Positions 34,043 through 36,718 of a stretch of 36,718 nt of DNA are shown here, in pieces. The stretch is from the NCBI GenBank assembly GCA_020343875.1, contig CP070811.1, positions 1,522,809-1,559,526 on the forward strand, read 5' to 3'. A model generated the notes under the pieces. It was given only the letters and a program-made list of their open reading frames with translations, was not told where the DNA came from and made no database searches. Origin of the DNA: Anaerolineales bacterium. Its GTDB lineage: Bacteria; Chloroflexota; Anaerolineae; 4572-78; NAK82. The stretch's first letter is position 1, and every line of letters begins with the position of its first letter. The translations under genes and the position numbers were made by a program.

Positions 34043-34784
34043 GCGAAAAGCCAGCCCTGACAACCGACTAACAGCGATGCGTTTTCAGTATTGATGGACG
34101 CGAAGTAAACAACAGCTATTCTCCGATCTCCCATGATTGTCGGCCCCAAAAGATCCTTCCTCAGCTATTCGAGATATTCCACCCTTCGCAACGCCGACAC
34201 GTCCCATCGGGAACCAGCGTGACACGAACCGCAGCTACTACGTATGTCGCTTTCAGGCCATCATCTCAATTCTCGCGCCTCTTCGCAGACAAGCCGGGGT
34301 GACGCGCTAGATTGGCTGATTTGGCGCGGTCGGTGGCCGTCTGTTCGATACCGGACGTTGTGCGGCCACGATGTGCGCGTCCAGGTTGGCCTGCTCGTTC
34401 CCCAGGCGACAAGACTGGCTTCTCAGGTCGCGCTGGTGGGCGGAAAGTTATTTCCGGCGCCGGTTTCCTGCGCTTGTTGGCAGTTGGTCATGTTGGGCGC
34501 CCAGCCAAACTCGTGCTCATAACTATGAGGGGCATAAGGTGGCCAAGCAGCAGCGCCCTGCTATCCATAACCTTCTGGATGATGGTCATCCACTGAAGTA
34601 GATTCCTGGCGTGGCACTTGGAGTTTTGGATCACCCCCTTTCGTGGGCTGAGATCTTCGGAATTCAAAGCACTCGAGCCGGATAGTATTTGGCCTTGGCT
34701 GTTCGCATTCCAGGAGCCCGGTGTCCCCTATGACCGTCACAGATAATTTTAAGGTAATAGTATGGACAAATTGAGTTCAAAACC
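34043..34784. other. Stretch without recognised genes
   Basis: Several open frames of 75-95 codons overlap at 34244-34601 but none shows a recognised domain or a convincing ribosome site, and their composition does not favour one frame. Possibly the remains of a decayed gene. No clear repeat or tRNA was seen. Confidence 0.5.
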
Positions 34785-34813
34785 TTGACAAAACATTGAT
34801 ACTGTGTTACAAT
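34785..34813 (+). promoter_or_regulatory. Promoter of the fasciclin gene
   Basis: TTGACA, 17-base spacer, TACAAT, about 50 bases before the start; both boxes close to consensus. Confidence 0.87.
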
Positions 34814-34861
34814 GTCTAGCGTAAACACGATTCACAAATCCCAATCTAAAGGAGTGAAAGA

Positions 34862-35389
34862 ATGTTTAGTCGCTTATCCAAAGTAGTGCCTCTCATGTTA
34901 GTCCTGGTCCTGTTGGCCGTTAGCGCAGTGCCAGCTCTGGCCGCGCCGCCTGGACCCACGATCGTTGACGTAGCCATTGCCGTTAACAGCGATGGGCAAT
35001 TCGACACGCTGATTGCGGCTGTCCTGGCTGCCGACCCAGCCGTAGTTAACACATTGAGCGGCAATGGTCAGTTCACCGTCTTCGCACCCACTGACGACGC
35101 CTTTGCCGCCCTTGGGTTAACCCCAGACAACATCGGCACGCTGCCGCAGGGCTTTTTGACTGATGTTCTGCTGTACCATGTAGCGCCCGGTCGACGTGAT
35201 AGCTCAGATGTTTTGGACTCTGATCGTATCCGCACCTTACTTAAGGGTAAGGATGGTTTCTTGTTCCAAGATGGTGGCGTTCTAACCGACAACTTGGACC
35301 GCACGGCCAACATCATCGTCACGGACGTCCCGGCTGCCAATGGCATCATCCACGCCATCGATGCAGTGGTTTTGCCGTATGCTCCTTAA
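34862..35389 (+). CDS. Secreted fasciclin-domain protein
   Basis: 175 residues. A signal peptide (residues 1-28, LMLVLVLLAVSAVPALAAP) is followed by one fasciclin (FAS1) domain: TIVDVAIAVNSDGQFDTLIAAVLAADP, the FTVFAPTDDAFAAL motif, LLYHVAPG and the end NGIIHAIDAVVLP. FAS1 domains act in adhesion at the cell surface. GGAGTG is before the ATG and a strong promoter precedes it. Single-gene unit. Confidence 0.95.
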   Translation: MFSRLSKVVPLMLVLVLLAVSAVPALAAPPGPTIVDVAIAVNSDGQFDTLIAAVLAADPAVVNTLSGNGQFTVFAPTDDAFAALGLTPDNIGTLPQGFLTDVLLYHVAPGRRDSSDVLDSDRIRTLLKGKDGFLFQDGGVLTDNLDRTANIIVTDVPAANGIIHAIDAVVLPYAP

Positions 35390-35531
35390 GTGTGCTCCAG
35401 CCATCGTGTCATTTGGTCTCACTCGATGGGCAGTGCAGGGTACGCTTTCTTCTGGGTCAGACACTAAGACAACTGAATATCAACAACTGAATAGCTTAAA
35501 GGTGTGTTGACTTGTATTTCACCCTTACGGA

Positions 35532-35560
35532 GCGCCGGGTGCTTAATCTGCACCCGGCGC
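35532..35560 (+). terminator. Hairpin downstream of the fasciclin gene
   Basis: GCGCCGGGTGC (35532-35542), loop ttaatct, GCACCCGGCGC (35550-35560): 11 perfect pairs, followed by a T-rich but broken tract. Just before it a ten-base direct repeat CAACTGAATA occurs at 35470 and 35484. Confidence 0.6.
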
Positions 35561-35599
35561 TTCCGTTGCTCCTTGCCCAACCGAACTTCCCCCCGGCCC

Positions 35600-35806
35600 A
35601 TGGCCCAGCCGACCCTGGCACCACAGCCTACCAAAATTCTAACCACCATCGGCGACTACGAGACCCATGTTGCCCGCGAATTGGCGGCCCACATCGACGC
35701 CAACTACCGCACCATTCCGGACGGTGACAGCCGTGGCATCACTGACTGTTCCATTGATTGGGGTCTGTCGTTTTGCCCTGGACAGCCAGGTGCTTCTGGG
35801 CTATAA
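35600..35806 (+). pseudogene. Fragment of an esterase (PF00756-like)
   Basis: A short frame encodes KILTTIGDYETHVARELA and HIDANYRTIPDGDSRGIT, similar to the segment YETYLVRELIPYIDANYRTI.DRESRAIAG in front of the nucleophile serine of the putative-esterase family. The expected GLSMGG does not follow (TDCSIDWG instead) and the frame ends soon. Therefore a decayed remnant; low certainty. Confidence 0.42.
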
Positions 35807-35807
35807 T
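35779..35807 (+). promoter_or_regulatory. Promoter of the GYD gene
   Basis: TGGACA, 17-base spacer, TATAAT, about 58 bases before the GTG start. Confidence 0.85.
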
Positions 35808-35865
35808 GAGAGTAAGTTCGTTGCCGGGCCGTTCTGGCAACCGGGCAGCCGCAAGGAGGTGTGAC

Positions 35866-36210
35866 GTGGCTAAGTTTATGGTTCAGGCTAACTACACGGA
35901 CAAAGGGTTGGAAGGGCTCCTCAAAGAAGGGGGCTCAAAACGCCGGGAGGCGGTGGACCACGCAGTCAAGAGTCTGGGTGGCACTCTGGAAGCATTCTAC
36001 TTTGCCTTCGGCGAGGCCGATGTGGTGGGCATTGCCGATATGCCGGACAATGTGAGTGCTGCTGCCTTCGCTCTTCTGGTCACCCGTGCCGGGGGCGCTA
36101 CGGTCAAGACCACCGTTCTGATCACCCCTGAAGAAGCCGACCAAGCTACGCAGAAGACCATGGACTATCGCCCACCGGGAGGACTCCCCGGTGTGGAAGT
36201 CCATCTTTGA
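35866..36210 (+). CDS. GYD-domain protein
   Basis: 114 residues from a GTG start, chosen because AAGGAGGT lies five bases upstream. It is a single GYD domain: MAKFMVQANYTDKGLEGLLKEGG at the start, GGTLEAFYFAFGEADVVGIADMPDN in the middle and LLVTRAGGATVKTTVLITPEE at the end. The family forms ferredoxin-like dimers of unknown function. A single-gene unit with its own promoter and terminator. Confidence 0.9.
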   Translation: MAKFMVQANYTDKGLEGLLKEGGSKRREAVDHAVKSLGGTLEAFYFAFGEADVVGIADMPDNVSAAAFALLVTRAGGATVKTTVLITPEEADQATQKTMDYRPPGGLPGVEVHL

Positions 36211-36270
36211 TTGACACCGGGTCCATAAAAAGGAGTGTCGGCTGTCGTCCATCGGGACGGGTGGCATTCG

Positions 36271-36301
36271 AGGCAGGGCATCCAGCGTGCCCTGCCTTTT
36301 T
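36271..36301 (+). terminator. Terminator of the GYD gene
   Basis: AGGCAGGGCA and TGCCCTGCCT, loop tccagcg, followed by TTTT: ten perfect pairs, about 60 bases beyond the stop. Confidence 0.93.
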
Positions 36302-36533
36302 GATTCCTCACCCTTGCTCCAGGGTGAAGCGCGTCCGAAAGCCCTTCTTCCCAGGGCGTTCACATGGGGAGGTGGCAACCAAGCAGGGGCTGGCCTGTTA
36401 TGTTGCTCTGATATGAGGTACTATGCTCTGGCAAAAAGGGAGGCTAGCGTTGTTGTCACCCTCCATGACCGGCTATGGAGTTCAGAGAATGATCAAGGTC
36501 TTTGACTCAGCGGGATAGTAATGAGAATCTATA

Positions 36534-36562
36534 TTGACAGTGGCTAGATACCGTGATAAATT
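36534..36562 (+). promoter_or_regulatory. Promoter of a short transcript at the window end
   Basis: TTGACA, 17-base spacer, TAAATT, expected start about 36569. It leads into the leader peptide and terminator below. Confidence 0.8.
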
Positions 36563-36585
36563 GGTAGTTAATAATAGCTTATCTC

Positions 36586-36657
36586 ATGCTTTTTCTTCGT
36601 CTCCTTGTCACTCCTGAGCACGTCGAAGCGGCGGAAAACAACGTAGCTTCTCTGTAG
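36586..36657 (+). CDS. Candidate leader peptide (Leu-rich start)
   Basis: 23 residues starting MLFLRLLV, with four leucines in the first seven residues, stop TAG just ahead of a terminator. No ribosome site is visible. A regulated gene would lie beyond the window. It may instead be part of a small RNA between the promoter and the terminator. Confidence 0.5.
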   Translation: MLFLRLLVTPEHVEAAENNVASL

Positions 36658-36660
36658 CTG

Positions 36661-36693
36661 CCGAAGGTCTCCTTGGCCTTCGGTTGTCTTTTT
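36661..36693 (+). terminator. Terminator after the leader peptide
   Basis: CCGAAGG (36661-36667) and CCTTCGG (36677-36683), then TTGTCTTTTT. CTTC of GCTTC (36646-36650) can pair with GAAG of the left arm, and GCTTC itself with GAAGC (36625-36629), so alternative folds exist. Confidence 0.8.
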
Positions 36694-36718
36694 CGAAGTC
36701 AGGTAGCTTGCGGCCCCC

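Noticed and set aside
34244..34601. Three overlapping plus-strand frames of 76-94 codons
   Set aside because: No recognised domain, no ribosome site and equal openness in several frames suggest chance.

Overview
This 36.7 kb piece looks like the chromosome of a Chloroflexota-type bacterium, probably of the Anaerolineae/Caldilineae kind. This is inferred from gene content only: a LysW-dependent lysine pathway of the Thermus type, a SUF iron-sulfur operon with a SufR regulator, fused E1 pyruvate dehydrogenase, SPFH, GYD and fasciclin proteins. No rRNA, tRNA, CRISPR array, phage gene or complete insertion sequence was seen.

Region 1 (58-7159, minus strand) is a lysine operon: lysW-lysX-lysY-lysZ-lysJ-lysK-homocitrate synthase. 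LysW is a small carrier protein whose C-terminal Glu carries the growing 2-aminoadipate. In front of lysW are a good promoter, a 19-residue leader peptide with two Lys-Lys pairs, and three mutually exclusive RNA hairpins ending in a terminator: a trp-type attenuator read by lysine supply. Upstream lie a JAMM metallopeptidase gene (Mec-like), mrp and a small membrane protein.

Region 2 (9102-20455) is sulfur metabolism. sufR is divergent from sufC-sufB-sufD, followed by sufS-sufU-Rieske-sufT, a ParB-like gene resembling free-serine kinase (SerK/SbnI), and then cysO-(rhodanese-moeB)-cysM. Together with the JAMM peptidase these encode a possible complete route: serine to O-phosphoserine (SerK), then cysteine made on a protein thiocarboxylate (CysO, charged by rhodanese-MoeB), joined by CysM and released by the JAMM peptidase. 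CysO ends in Gly-Gly-Arg-Lys, so it probably needs proteolytic activation. A 17-residue leader peptide with three cysteines and a three-stage hairpin set precedes cysO, so this operon also seems controlled by attenuation, in response to cysteine. The rhodanese-moeB gene carries a one-base frameshift.

Region 3 (20575-31219) holds two tandem membrane-anchored SPFH proteins, an orphan 84-residue gene under a promoter with a LexA-like GAAC-N4-GTTC site, a repeat element, a pyruvate dehydrogenase-type operon (deoR - fused E1 - E2 with two subunit-binding domains) with a palindromic operator inside its promoter, and an OmpR-type two-component pair.

Region 4 (31305-36718) is accessory: a secreted Asp/Ser-rich repeat protein whose promoter has four TTAA boxes at exact 11-base spacing, a SnoaL-like gene interrupted by TAG, and a MerB-like (organomercurial lyase family) gene interrupted by two in-frame TGA codons that fall at the positions of the two catalytic cysteines of MerB. 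The second TGA is followed after 12 bases by a hairpin with a GGUC loop like a bacterial SECIS. The best reading is a possible double-selenocysteine MerB-like protein; the alternative is a pseudogene. A fasciclin protein, an esterase remnant, a GYD protein and a third leader-peptide/terminator unit close the window.
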